Source: Methanobacterium_D oryzae
GTDB taxonomy: Archaea > Methanobacteriota > Methanobacteria > Methanobacteriales > Methanobacteriaceae
Direction of reading: 5' to 3'
Length of the DNA stretch: 64,000 nt
NCBI RefSeq assembly: GCF_050433505.1
Contig: NZ_JBNPXC010000002.1
Location: 620,001 to 684,000 of the forward strand
A program made the position numbers and the translations under genes. Position 1 is the first letter of the stretch. Each line of letters starts with the position of its first letter. The notes beneath the pieces were generated by a model. That model did no database searches and was not told where the DNA came from. It worked only from the letters and a program-made list of their open reading frames with translations. Below are positions 1 through 8,413 of the stretch, one piece after another.

Positions 1-1845
1 TTGAACTGGTGTTAATACTAAAGCTAAATTTGTGCCAAAGAAAGCCACTAACATTAACAATATGAATTCTTTTCTAATTGCTCCAAAAATTAAGAGCACT
101 CCAGCAATGGCTGGAAGTCCAAGCCACCATACAGTTAATGGAATTAGTGCATTACTTATCGGTTCGAGGACCCCTAATACATAAAGAGCCTGCACAAATG
201 CTGTTCCAAATATGTAAATTGGTAAAACAAGGTATATCAATGATTTAGTTCTAACCCATGTTTGTTTAAGTATTACTGATAGTGTAGGGACCTTGAAAGT
301 GTGCATTTCCATTATTAAACCAGTAGCTTCTCCAGGAACTACTTTAAGCGCTATTCTGCCCAATATAAAGATAAGCAGTAGATCAATTGCATAAAGTGCA
401 AGTGCCCACCATACACTAACAAAAACTGCTACTAATCCTAATATAACTATTGTTCGTGCTGCACATGGAGCAAATGTGATCGCAAATGCTGCAAGTAATC
501 TTTCTCTTTTTGTTTCAAGGATTCTTGTGCTATCAATTGCAGGTACATTACATCCATAACCTAAAATTAAAGGAATCAATGCTTTTCCATGAAGGCCTAT
601 TTTGTGCATTGCACTGTCCATCATAAAAGCTACCCTTGTTAAAATTCCTGAATTTTCAATTGCACTAAGCATCAAGTAAAAAGGAATTACAAAAGGTATT
701 ATTAAAGTTATTCCTGCAACTAAACCTCCTACAGCCCCATTCCATAATATACTAACTAATGTACCGCTAACTTGAGGATCTACAGGCTGGAAAAAGCTAA
801 ATGCTTCTGTAAGTAAACCCGAAAAGAAATTTCCAACTACAAAAGTCCAAAGGAGAAGTCCTCCAATTACTATGGCTGATACTACATAACCAAATACTCT
901 ATCTGTGGCTAATCTATCGAGCCTTTCAGAAAATGATATTTTAATTTCACTTTGAACCTGTGCTCCACTTGCAATCATATTTGCAAGTGAATATCTTTCT
1001 GATGCAATTACTGAAAATGATGGTTCATTGTGAATTTCTTCAATTTCCCTTGCTAATTCAAATGATTTTAAAACAACTTCATGAGCTACATTTTCAACAA
1101 GTTTTTTAATTTCTGGATCATTTTCAAGTAGTTTAATAGAAACCCAACGAGAAGGATATCCTAAATCAAGTTTTTTTGACTCAATTAATTTGGATAGTTC
1201 ATTTACTCTATCTTCAACTTCTCCCCCATATTCAATCCTATTTTCATTAATCTTAATTTTATTTTCAGATAACTTAGTAGCTGTTTCCATTAGTTCATGT
1301 AATCCTTCGCCCCTAACAGCTACAGTCCCCACTACAGGTACACCTAATGCTGCTTGGAGTTTTTCAGTATCTATGAATATTCCTTTTTGTCTTGCTATAT
1401 CAATTTGATTAACACAAACAATTAATGGAACTTCCATTTCCATAAGTTGCATTGTAAAAAATAAATTTCGCTCTAAAACAGCGGCATCAATAACATTAAT
1501 AACAACATCTGGCTTTTCAAAGGCAATATATTCTCTGGATACAATTTCTTCCATTGAAAACGTGGAAAATGAATATATTCCGGGTAAATCGATTACTTCA
1601 ATATCGTAACCATTAAAATATAATTTTCCTTCTGCTCTTTCAATGGTTTTACCTGGCCAGTTTCCTACAATCTGATTTGAACCAGTAAGTTCATTGAAAA
1701 TGACACTTTTACCCACATTTGCGTTTCCAGCAAGTGCAATAGTTAAATTACTTGTATCTCCATGCCGATGTCTATGCCTATGCCTTTTTTGATGATCTTT
1801 ACCTTTCCATGATTTAGGAGGATTATTTTCAATGGATTTAACCAA
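1..1845 (-). CDS. feoB: Ferrous iron transporter FeoB (3' end cut by window edge)
   Basis: FeoB is the GTPase-coupled Fe(II) permease of the cytoplasmic membrane. The frame is open from a TTG at 1843-1845 to the window edge (615 codons), so roughly the last 50 residues of a usual ~650-residue FeoB are missing. Seen: a His-rich N-terminus (RHRHRHRHG, residues 21-29), G1 GNANVGKS (40-47), DLPG (86-89), a G4-type NQID, then long hydrophobic segments ending in a typical FeoB tail. The TTG is chosen because AGAGGTG lies 6 nt upstream; the stop of the DtxR-FeoA gene is only 2 nt upstream, so the two are probably translationally coupled. The His tract could bind metal (inference). Confidence 0.95.
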   Translation of the reverse strand, partial: MVKSIENNPPKSWKGKDHQKRHRHRHRHGDTSNLTIALAGNANVGKSVIFNELTGSNQIVGNWPGKTIERAEGKLYFNGYDIEVIDLPGIYSFSTFSMEEIVSREYIAFEKPDVVINVIDAAVLERNLFFTMQLMEMEVPLIVCVNQIDIARQKGIFIDTEKLQAALGVPVVGTVAVRGEGLHELMETATKLSENKIKINENRIEYGGEVEDRVNELSKLIESKKLDLGYPSRWVSIKLLENDPEIKKLVENVAHEVVLKSFELAREIEEIHNEPSFSVIASERYSLANMIASGAQVQSEIKISFSERLDRLATDRVFGYVVSAIVIGGLLLWTFVVGNFFSGLLTEAFSFFQPVDPQVSGTLVSILWNGAVGGLVAGITLIIPFVIPFYLMLSAIENSGILTRVAFMMDSAMHKIGLHGKALIPLILGYGCNVPAIDSTRILETKRERLLAAFAITFAPCAARTIVILGLVAVFVSVWWALALYAIDLLLIFILGRIALKVVPGEATGLIMEMHTFKVPTLSVILKQTWVRTKSLIYLVLPIYIFGTAFVQALYVLGVLEPISNALIPLTVWWLGLPAIAGVLLIFGAIRKEFILLMLVAFFGTNLALVLTPVQ

Positions 1846-1847
1846 TA

Positions 1848-2585
1848 TTAGCACCTCTTATCATCAATGGCCTCAACAAACACATTTGAAGCTATATCAT
1901 GTCCAAGTGCTAATTTTGAGCCTCTAACTGCTACTTCAACAGGACCACCAAGTGGAGCAACTTTTATCACATTTATAATAGCACCTATGGTAATTCCCAT
2001 ATCCAAAAGTCTTCTAATAACTTTATAATCTCCTCGTATAAAGCTGACTTTTCCTTTTTTATGGTCTTTAAGGTCAATTATAGGAATAAGGTTTTGATTA
2101 CGTTTACCCACTTCTTCAACATCATCTTCTTTTCGTTTTAAACATTCTTCACAACTTGTAAATTTTAAGTCACATTCTGGAATGACACTATCCCCCGGAC
2201 ATTTGTTTGGGTGTTCTAAAAGATGGCAAAGTGCCCTTTCTGCATCATCTGATAGGGAATGTTCCATTTCACATGCTTGATCGTGGATTTTATGACTTTT
2301 AATCTTTAATACGTCGCATAAGAATCTTTCAAGTAATCTATGTTTCCTTGTTACTTTTTTTGCTATTTTAAGGCCATCATCTGTTAATATCGCTCCTTTG
2401 TATGGAGAATAATTAACATAACCTAAATTATCTAATTTTTTAAGCATTTGTGTAACACTTGCAGGTGCAATTTTTAATTTTTCTGATATCATAGAAGTAC
2501 TAACTATTTCCTTATGGGGGCCAAGTTTATATAGAATTTCAAGATATTCTTCAATATTTCCACTGATTGTAGCATCCTTTGTCAT
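1848..2585 (-). CDS. DtxR/MntR-family metal-dependent repressor with C-terminal FeoA domain
   Basis: A 245-residue iron- or manganese-sensing transcriptional regulator. Residues ~1-65 form a winged helix (YLEILYKLG, then a recognition helix near APASVTQMLKKL), followed by the DtxR dimerisation and metal-binding region (ERFLCDVL, HDQACEMEHSLSD) and a Cys-rich linker (SCEECLKRK). Residues ~165-240 are an SH3-like FeoA domain (LLDMGITIGA, LALGHDIA). The ATG at 2583-2585 is preferred over the in-frame GTG at 2594 because AGGTGA sits 5 nt before the ATG, while the GTG lies inside that ribosome site. There is no separate feoA, so this domain may also serve FeoB. It heads the feo operon and is probably autoregulated through the palindromes upstream. 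Confidence 0.92.
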   Translation of the reverse strand: MTKDATISGNIEEYLEILYKLGPHKEIVSTSMISEKLKIAPASVTQMLKKLDNLGYVNYSPYKGAILTDDGLKIAKKVTRKHRLLERFLCDVLKIKSHKIHDQACEMEHSLSDDAERALCHLLEHPNKCPGDSVIPECDLKFTSCEECLKRKEDDVEEVGKRNQNLIPIIDLKDHKKGKVSFIRGDYKVIRRLLDMGITIGAIINVIKVAPLGGPVEVAVRGSKLALGHDIASNVFVEAIDDKRC

Positions 2586-2656
2586 TAGGTTCACCTAAAT
2601 TTTCTATAACAATAGTTATTGAACAACACTTATATAGTTTTTGGCATGCCTAAAAA
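2585..2656 (-). promoter_or_regulatory. feo operon promoter with two palindromic operator candidates
   Basis: On the minus strand a TATA box (CTATATAAG) lies at 2629-2637. A near-perfect palindrome with core GGCATGCC in an A/T frame (2638-2656) covers the BRE position just upstream. A second palindrome, TTAGGT-TC-ACCTAA (2585-2598), overlaps the ribosome site and start codon. TTAGG/CCTAA half-sites resemble known DtxR-family operators, so metal-dependent autorepression is likely but inferred. Confidence 0.6.
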
Positions 2657-2972
2657 TTAAAAATAAATATATTTCACTTAAAAGTTATTAATATATTAAT
2701 TCCAAATAATCCTATATTTTCTCTTCTTGGGATATAATACGTAGTAACTTACTTAATATATTTTAATAAATTATTTTAGCAACTTAATGTTTATTTTAAA
2801 TGTTAAAAGTAGCAAAACGCAATAAATAAGGCATTAATTAATTTTATATTGTGATTGTACTTTTTATCTTTTTTAAGTAGTTTATTTATAGCCCGAATAG
2901 AAAACCATAAATAAAATGAAAATATAGATCAATGAAAAATAAATTAAATTCATATTACAAGGGAGTGTTAAG

Positions 2973-3323
2973 TTGGATAATGCAAATAAAATAATTGTTG
3001 GGTTGATTTTAGTAAACTGTATTGGTTTAGGAATATTTGCAATTTCAGCTATAACCCCAGAAAATAATCAAACAGATCTTCTCTTAAATCAGAGTAATTC
3101 AACATTTAACAACACCACTGATTATAATAACCAGAGTAATGATTTAACTGACTCTGATAACAGTAAAACTCAAAGATATCAAAATTACACTGATCAAAAC
3201 GGTTCAGATAGTAATAATACTGGAAATTCAAGCAATGATGGAAATGAAGAACCAAATAATGAAGATAATACCCCAGAAGATCCCGACAATGGAGAAACTA
3301 CTGAAGGAGAACCTACTCCATAA
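2973..3323 (+). CDS. Membrane-anchored Asn/Thr/Ser-rich surface protein, unknown function
   Basis: A 116-residue protein with one N-terminal hydrophobic segment (about residues 6-28, IIVGLILVNCIGLGIFAISA), then a hydrophilic tail rich in N, S, T and D with many N-X-S/T sequons, and an acidic Pro/Glu end (EDPDNGETTEGEPTP). It looks like an uncleaved signal anchor with a glycosylated extracellular tail. The start is a TTG, 5 nt after GGGAGTG. A TATA-like TTTATTTATAG lies at 2880-2890. No enzyme motif is seen. The general design matches the unrelated 105-residue protein at 30936-31253. Confidence 0.6.
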   Translation: MDNANKIIVGLILVNCIGLGIFAISAITPENNQTDLLLNQSNSTFNNTTDYNNQSNDLTDSDNSKTQRYQNYTDQNGSDSNNTGNSSNDGNEEPNNEDNTPEDPDNGETTEGEPTP

Positions 3324-3357
3324 CTATCTCCTATTTAATAATTTTTTTTACTATTGA

Positions 3358-3723
3358 TTAATCTCCATCAACACGAGCTGGAGGTTCATCTTCAATATCA
3401 ATGGATGAAATATTTCCCATTTCATTAACTCTTTCACAAACCTTCTTTTCAAATTCTTTAGGACTTAAACCTAATTCTTTTGCACGATCACGAATAGCTT
3501 TAGGTTCATGTACCTCATGTTTAATATAATAAGCAGCAAACCTATTTAGATATATTTCAAGTTTTTCCTGGTCTGAAACTTCTATTAAACCTTCAATATC
3601 ATTAGATAACTTATTCAAATCCATTAGTGGTATTCTAAGGGGCATAAACTTAATTACTATATCACCGCTGAATTTATCATATTTTATGCTTTCAATTCCA
3701 ATATCAAGCCCTTTTATAGCCAT
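3358..3723 (-). CDS. Conserved-looking hypothetical protein (121 aa)
   Basis: A soluble, mixed-charge protein of 121 residues with no signal peptide and no membrane segment. The N-terminal half could form beta strands (IESIKYDKFSGDIVIKF); the middle and C-terminal parts look helical (EKLEIYLNRFAAYYIKHEV, SPKEFEKKVCERVNEMG). The tail is acidic (DIEDEPPARVDGD). I do not recognise the family. It is convergent with the preceding surface-protein gene, and the ~265 bp beyond its start contain only AT-rich sequence up to the next gene. Confidence 0.6.
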   Translation of the reverse strand: MAIKGLDIGIESIKYDKFSGDIVIKFMPLRIPLMDLNKLSNDIEGLIEVSDQEKLEIYLNRFAAYYIKHEVHEPKAIRDRAKELGLSPKEFEKKVCERVNEMGNISSIDIEDEPPARVDGD

Positions 3724-3988
3724 TATATCACCATTTAATAGTTAAATAATAAAAAAATTTTTTAAGAATAATGAAATTATTATGTTTACAATTTATTTAT
3801 TTTTATTGATTATATATAATGTCTCTTTAAACCTTATTTTATATAGATTAGGATTTTTATTCAATATTTTATCCAAAAATTGCCTAAAATATTAATAAAT
3901 AGAAATTGTAGTTGTCGGACATTAATCAGTTAAATAGATGTATTAAAACTTATAGATAATTTATTATAAATTTGAAAGGTGGTAACTT

Positions 3989-4339
3989 ATGGCTCCAAAA
4001 GGAATTGAAAAAATATTAAAAATAAAAATGGTCCAATTACCAGAAAAATTACATGTTCCTTCTAATATACCTGCCTCTAAAATTCGTATTCCATCAACAT
4101 ATGCAGAAGGAGATGTTCAATATGAAGATGACAATGAAAATCTTGTAAACGAGAAAGAAGCAACACATATACGACTTACTGCAAAAGATAAAAGATCAGA
4201 TTTGGTTGTAGGACCAGTAAAACCAAGAGGAATACTCAGACTAAATATATATCTTGATGAAAATAACAATGCAGTAAATAAGCAAAATTCATCTCATTCA
4301 AGACACATAGTTTTAAATGAAAATTATAAAGCTATATAA
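3989..4339 (+). CDS. Unknown-family protein, paralogue of the gene at 16083
   Basis: A 116-residue cytosolic protein. It shares a clear pattern with the product at 16083-16445: KMVQLPEKLHVPSNIPASK versus EMVPLPENLHIPPDIPASK, then IRIPsTYxEGxVQYE, a central NEATHxR block, DxVVGPVxxRG, and a C-terminal hxLNENxK motif. The fold looks all-beta, with basic and acidic patches. ATG start with AAGGTGGT upstream. I do not recognise the family, and the sequence shows no catalytic or metal-binding residues. Its neighbours give no clear operon. Confidence 0.7.
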   Translation: MAPKGIEKILKIKMVQLPEKLHVPSNIPASKIRIPSTYAEGDVQYEDDNENLVNEKEATHIRLTAKDKRSDLVVGPVKPRGILRLNIYLDENNNAVNKQNSSHSRHIVLNENYKAI

Positions 4340-4559
4340 TATCCTTTTTAATTTATTTAATTTTAAATAATTTAATTACAATTTAATAACTACTTAAGAC
4401 CATAATTAAAATTAATTAGTTTTACATAGGACATTTATTTATGACAACTTTTAAATGATTATAAAATATTATATTTATTTTTGAATAAAATGAGAATTAA
4501 GGGAAAATATTATAAAGAATCCCGAAAATAATGCTATATAAGTTTTAGGAAGTAAAATT

Positions 4560-5036
4560 ATGGCTAAATATGATATAAGTGGAGCAGTACTACTAAGCGT
4601 AATAATAGGATCTATTCTTTTAATATTATTAGGTATTAGTGGTGTGTTTACAGTTATTATTATGGGTTTTATTGCCACCTATCTTACAGTAGAAAATCAG
4701 AGAAGTTATAAAGTAGGTGGAATCGCAGGAAGTGTACTTGGATTCCTACTTTTTGTATTCAGTTTTTTTACACCTCCAGAATTACCATATGATCTCCCGA
4801 ATATACTTGATTCAGGAGTTAGTTTAGCAATTGGCGGATTTATGACTTTAATTTTAGGATTTATAGTTTCAATTATTATTTGTTATGCTTTAGGATCTTT
4901 AGGCGGATTTATTGCAATGAAATTGTTTAAGAAGGAAACCATAGAAAAAGGATATAAAACTTCTTCAAATAAACAGTTTAAAGCAAGGAAAAAACCTAAA
5001 AAAGCTCGAAGAAGCCTTAATGGGCCTAATAAATAG
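4560..5036 (+). CDS. Small integral membrane protein, DUF5518-like, with basic tail
   Basis: 158 residues with about four hydrophobic segments (near 9-32, 34-42, 52-72 and 92-122) rich in Gly and Ile, then a strongly basic cytosolic tail (KARKKPKKARRSLNGPNK). The glycine-rich helices and small size resemble the DUF5518 membrane proteins common in Methanobacteriales; a second such protein is encoded at 22365-22718. ATG start after AGGAAG. The function is unknown. The GMC-type oxidoreductase follows 34 nt downstream in the same direction and may be co-transcribed. Confidence 0.65.
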   Translation: MAKYDISGAVLLSVIIGSILLILLGISGVFTVIIMGFIATYLTVENQRSYKVGGIAGSVLGFLLFVFSFFTPPELPYDLPNILDSGVSLAIGGFMTLILGFIVSIIICYALGSLGGFIAMKLFKKETIEKGYKTSSNKQFKARKKPKKARRSLNGPNK

Positions 5037-5070
5037 ATTCTTTTAGAGTTTTTTAAATGGGAGATACTAT

Positions 5071-6270
5071 ATGAAAACTATTGTGGTTGGATCAGGAGTT
5101 GGAGGAGGAACTGTTGCAAAAGAACTTGCTAAGTCTGGAGTTCAAGTAACTTTAATTGAAAAAGGACCTCTAACTGAGATTAAAAGAGCACATAAACATT
5201 ATGAAATTTTAAATGTGGGAACAGAAATTTCCCAAACAGTTTGTGTTGGTGGTACAAGCCTTGTAACTGCAGGAAATGCAGTTAGAACCTGTGAAAGCAT
5301 GCTTAAAAAATTAGGGATTGATTTAAGTAGAGAATTTAATGAAACTGATAATGAATTAAGCGTTAATACTCTTCCTGACTCTCATTTTGGAGAAGGAACT
5401 AAAAGAATAATGAAAGCTGCAGGAAAACTTGGCTTTGAAGTTCAAAAAATGCCTAAATTTATAGATCCTGATTTATGTAAACCTTGTGGTAAATGTGTAT
5501 TTGGATGTCCAGAAAATGCAAAATGGACAAGTGTTGATTTTATAGAAGAATCAAAAAAATACGGTGCTAATCTCATACAAAATACTCCTGTAACTGATAT
5601 AATTGTTTCTAATGGGATAGTTAAAGGAGTAAAAAGTTATGATAAAATATTCGAAGCCGATAATGTAATTTTATCTACAGGTGCAATAGAAACCCCTCGG
5701 TTGTTGCAAAAATTAGGTATAGATGCTGGTAACAATCTTTTTGTTGATACTTTTGTAACAGTTGGGGGTATGCTCAAAAATATCAAATATAACAAAGAAT
5801 TATCAATGAATGCCCTTATTAAATTGGATGGTATTGTTTTAGCTCCTCATTTTTCAGGGATTTTGGTTGAAAAACTTAAGCAATATAATGCCAGGAAAAA
5901 AGATATCTTGGGAATGATGGTTAAAATAAAGGATGAACCATCAGGTAAAGTTACTCCAGATGAAGTGATAAAATTCAATACTGCAAATGATGTTGGACTC
6001 CTATCAAGAGGATCATCAATTGCAGGTTCTATTTTGACTGAGACGGGAGTCGATCCTAAAACACTTGTATCTACTTATGCAAGAGGTGCTCATCCAGGAG
6101 GAACTGCTGCAATTGGAGACATTGTAGATAAAAATTTAAAGACCTCTATTGAAGGTCTTTATGTTGCTGATGCAAGTGTATTTCCTGAAGCTCCAGGAGC
6201 ACCGCCTGTTTTAACCATTATAGCCCTTGCTAAAAGACTTGCAAAACACATAATCGACAATAACATTTAA
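5071..6270 (+). CDS. GMC-type FAD oxidoreductase with a [4Fe-4S] motif
   Basis: A 399-residue flavoenzyme. An N-terminal Rossmann motif (GSGVGGG, residues 7-13) binds FAD. A ferredoxin-like CKPCGKCVFGCP (Cys 136, 139, 142, 146) suggests an electron-transferring iron-sulfur cluster. The C-terminus carries the GMC signature (GAHPGGTAAIG ... GLYVADASVFPEAPGAPPVLTI). It is shorter than classic ~550-residue GMC oxidases, and the cluster argues for a ferredoxin-linked dehydrogenase rather than an oxygen-using oxidase, as fits an anaerobe. The substrate is unknown. SD GGGAG precedes the ATG. The tautomerase gene follows after 48 nt. Confidence 0.85.
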   Translation: MKTIVVGSGVGGGTVAKELAKSGVQVTLIEKGPLTEIKRAHKHYEILNVGTEISQTVCVGGTSLVTAGNAVRTCESMLKKLGIDLSREFNETDNELSVNTLPDSHFGEGTKRIMKAAGKLGFEVQKMPKFIDPDLCKPCGKCVFGCPENAKWTSVDFIEESKKYGANLIQNTPVTDIIVSNGIVKGVKSYDKIFEADNVILSTGAIETPRLLQKLGIDAGNNLFVDTFVTVGGMLKNIKYNKELSMNALIKLDGIVLAPHFSGILVEKLKQYNARKKDILGMMVKIKDEPSGKVTPDEVIKFNTANDVGLLSRGSSIAGSILTETGVDPKTLVSTYARGAHPGGTAAIGDIVDKNLKTSIEGLYVADASVFPEAPGAPPVLTIIALAKRLAKHIIDNNI

Positions 6271-6318
6271 TTGACTTAAACAATATTATTTTTAAATATA
6301 ATCTTAAAAGGAGATATA

Positions 6319-6711
6319 ATGCCTCTTGTTAAAATCGAAATTAGAAAAGGAAAATCAGATGAATATAAAAAAGCAATATTAGATGGAATTCATGATGCTT
6401 TAGTAAATGCCATTAAAATACCAGATCACGATCGATTTCAAAGGCTCTATGAGCTTGAAGATGAAAATTTTGAAGTTCCGGAAACCAAAACAGATAACGT
6501 AACTATTATAGAAATAACTATGTTTAAAGGTAGATCTATGGAATCTAAAAGGAATTTATACACAGAAATAATTGATAATTTAGCTAAAAATCCTGGTATC
6601 GATGGAAATGATATCACAATAGTATTATTGGAACCTCCTTTAGAAAATTGGGGAGTTAAAGGAGGTAAACCCGCAAGTGAAGTTGATCTGGGATTTAATA
6701 TAAATGTCTGA
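6319..6711 (+). CDS. Tautomerase-superfamily protein
   Basis: A 130-residue member of the 4-oxalocrotonate tautomerase/MIF superfamily. After Met removal the N-terminus is Pro (MPLVKIEIRKG), the catalytic general base of this family. The protein is long enough to hold two beta-alpha-beta halves: the second begins near TIIEITMFKGRSMESKRNLYTEI. The ending ENWGVKGGKPASEVDLGFNINV matches the tail of tautomerase-like proteins of about 130 residues. SD AAAGGAGAT precedes the ATG. It follows the GMC-type flavoenzyme, so both might act on one carbonyl or enol substrate (inference). Confidence 0.8.
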   Translation: MPLVKIEIRKGKSDEYKKAILDGIHDALVNAIKIPDHDRFQRLYELEDENFEVPETKTDNVTIIEITMFKGRSMESKRNLYTEIIDNLAKNPGIDGNDITIVLLEPPLENWGVKGGKPASEVDLGFNINV

Positions 6712-6952
6712 TATTATTTAATTAAAAAACAGATTTAATCATAATTTAAAGCAATAACTTTGGATTAATTTCCTTTATAATAATCATTAATTAGATTTAG
6801 TGATTTTTACAGATTTGAATGTTCTTTAATTTTATCTAGAATATCCTCTTTTAAAAATAGCACCATTTTTAGGCCATTAATTAAATGGAATTATCATTAT
6901 AATATAATGAAGAAAGTTATGGAAATAGATGGAAATTATGTTGATGTGAGAA

Positions 6953-7345
6953 TTAATTTCTCATATCCATCATACGATTACCAAAATCAATATGTTTCCA
7001 TTTAATACCCAGCATATCTGCTTGTTTTAAAAGAGCATCCACCGCATTCTCATTTCCTTTAATAAGAACCAGATCTTCTCCAGCTTCCCTATATTCTACA
7101 AAAGCTACAGTATTATAATAAATTTCTTTTTTAATTTCATTTGTTATATTATCTAAAAGTACTTTTCCAACGTTAAGTCTAGGATCTCCACTTTTTAGAT
7201 ATTTAATTTCTGCAGAAACTTTTCTTTTTAGATTAAATAGTCTGTTCAAGAATATTTGCTCTTCTTCATTATTTTCTATTTCTTTACTCCTCAATAAATT
7301 TATAAAAGTGTCTAACAACTCGTGTAGACAATCTTCGCTTTCCAT
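6953..7345 (-). CDS. Hypothetical protein (130 aa)
   Basis: A soluble 130-residue protein of unknown family. The N-terminal ~60 residues are helical and highly charged, possibly a coiled-coil hairpin (LLDTFINLLRSKEIENNEEEQIFLNRLFNLKRKVSAEI). The C-terminal half (TVAFVEYREAGEDLVLIKGNENAVDALLKQADMLGI) may form a small alpha/beta domain. ATG start, SD AGAGGCGG seven nt upstream. It stands alone between convergent neighbours, and no motif suggests a function. Confidence 0.6.
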   Translation of the reverse strand: MESEDCLHELLDTFINLLRSKEIENNEEEQIFLNRLFNLKRKVSAEIKYLKSGDPRLNVGKVLLDNITNEIKKEIYYNTVAFVEYREAGEDLVLIKGNENAVDALLKQADMLGIKWKHIDFGNRMMDMRN

Positions 7346-7783
7346 TAAACCGCCTCTTTTATATCAAAAGATATATTTTCATTTTATCATTTGGGTTCAA
7401 ATTCAAAAATGACTGTTATATGATTGATATCTCACTTATTTAAAGTTTACATTTTTTAAAAAAAATAATGATTTTAAACGATTATATTCCAATATAAATT
7501 GTTATAAATAGTTTTTATCAGAATTAATTTATTATAAATTAAATTATATAAAAAAATAGAGTACTATATCTTTATATAATTAAATAAATGGATTTACAGC
7601 TTTTAAAATATTCATACAGATTATTAAATTTTAATATAATAAAAAAATAAAAAAAGACTATCTTCATCCAAAATAAAGTTATATTTCATTTTAGATTCAT
7701 TAGATAACATTATTACTCATTTTTAAGGCATAGAGACAAATTATGGCTCATTTATATAGGTAAAAGTTTTTAAAATAATCTTT
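7346..7783. other. 438-bp AT-rich intergenic stretch
   Basis: This holds the promoter side of the 130-residue hypothetical gene and the 3' side of the acetate-permease gene. It is AT-rich with several A or T homopolymers. I see no open frame with a ribosome site, no RNA gene and no convincing repeat. Confidence 0.5.
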
Positions 7784-8392
7784 CTAAATTGGTAGGACTC
7801 GCCTATCATAGACTTCGTTTATGACTTCTGCTAGTCCAAGGTACATAGCACTTGCTCCAGTAAATATCCCTTCATATCCTGCAATTACTGTTAAAGTGGT
7901 ACTTCCAGTTAATTCTGCCGCAGTTAAAAGGAAAAAAAGTACTGCAAGACTTAAAAATACTACTTGAAGCATTCTGTGTCCTTTAAGTGTTCCAAAAAAC
8001 ATTACAAGTGTGAATAGGCCCCATATAAAGAAGTATGCTCCAAGAGATACTGGATCTGCTGCTTTTAATGCTGAGTTTCCTGCTGTGTTTAAAAATGTTA
8101 TATTTGGAAGTATTAGTAAAATTACCAATGACCACCAGAAAAGTCCATAAGAACCAAATGCAACGGTTCCAAAGGTATTCCCTTTTTTATATTCCATTAA
8201 TGAAGCAAATATTTGGGCTATTCCTCCATAGGCAAATCCCATTGCTAATATCATACTGCTTAGTGGATAGAATCCTGCATTATGAAAATTTAAAAGGATA
8301 GTAGTCAGTCCAAACCCTAAAAGACCTAATGGTGCAGGGTTTGCAGTCATATCTTTTAGAATTACTGATCTATCCTCTGCTTCTTCAACCAT
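7784..8392 (-). CDS. Acetate/succinate permease, GPR1/FUN34/YaaH (SatP) family
   Basis: A 202-residue membrane protein with six hydrophobic segments. The family signature NPAPLGLLGFGLTTILLN is at residues 18-35, followed by FAYGGIAQIFASLMEYKKGNTFG and SYGLFWWSL. The family transports acetate or succinate, usually with protons. The gene lies 21 nt downstream of the acetyl-CoA synthetase gene, with its own SD (GAGGTA), so the pair forms an uptake-plus-activation operon for acetate as a carbon source. Length and topology are typical of the family. Confidence 0.93.
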   Translation of the reverse strand: MVEEAEDRSVILKDMTANPAPLGLLGFGLTTILLNFHNAGFYPLSSMILAMGFAYGGIAQIFASLMEYKKGNTFGTVAFGSYGLFWWSLVILLILPNITFLNTAGNSALKAADPVSLGAYFFIWGLFTLVMFFGTLKGHRMLQVVFLSLAVLFFLLTAAELTGSTTLTVIAGYEGIFTGASAMYLGLAEVINEVYDRRVLPI

Positions 8393-8413
8393 CTGTATAC
8401 CTCATTTAATAGA

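Noticed and set aside
7381..7420. GGTTCAAATTC resembling a tRNA T-loop
   Set aside because: No acceptor stem, anticodon arm or G+C-rich stems around it; chance in AT-rich DNA.
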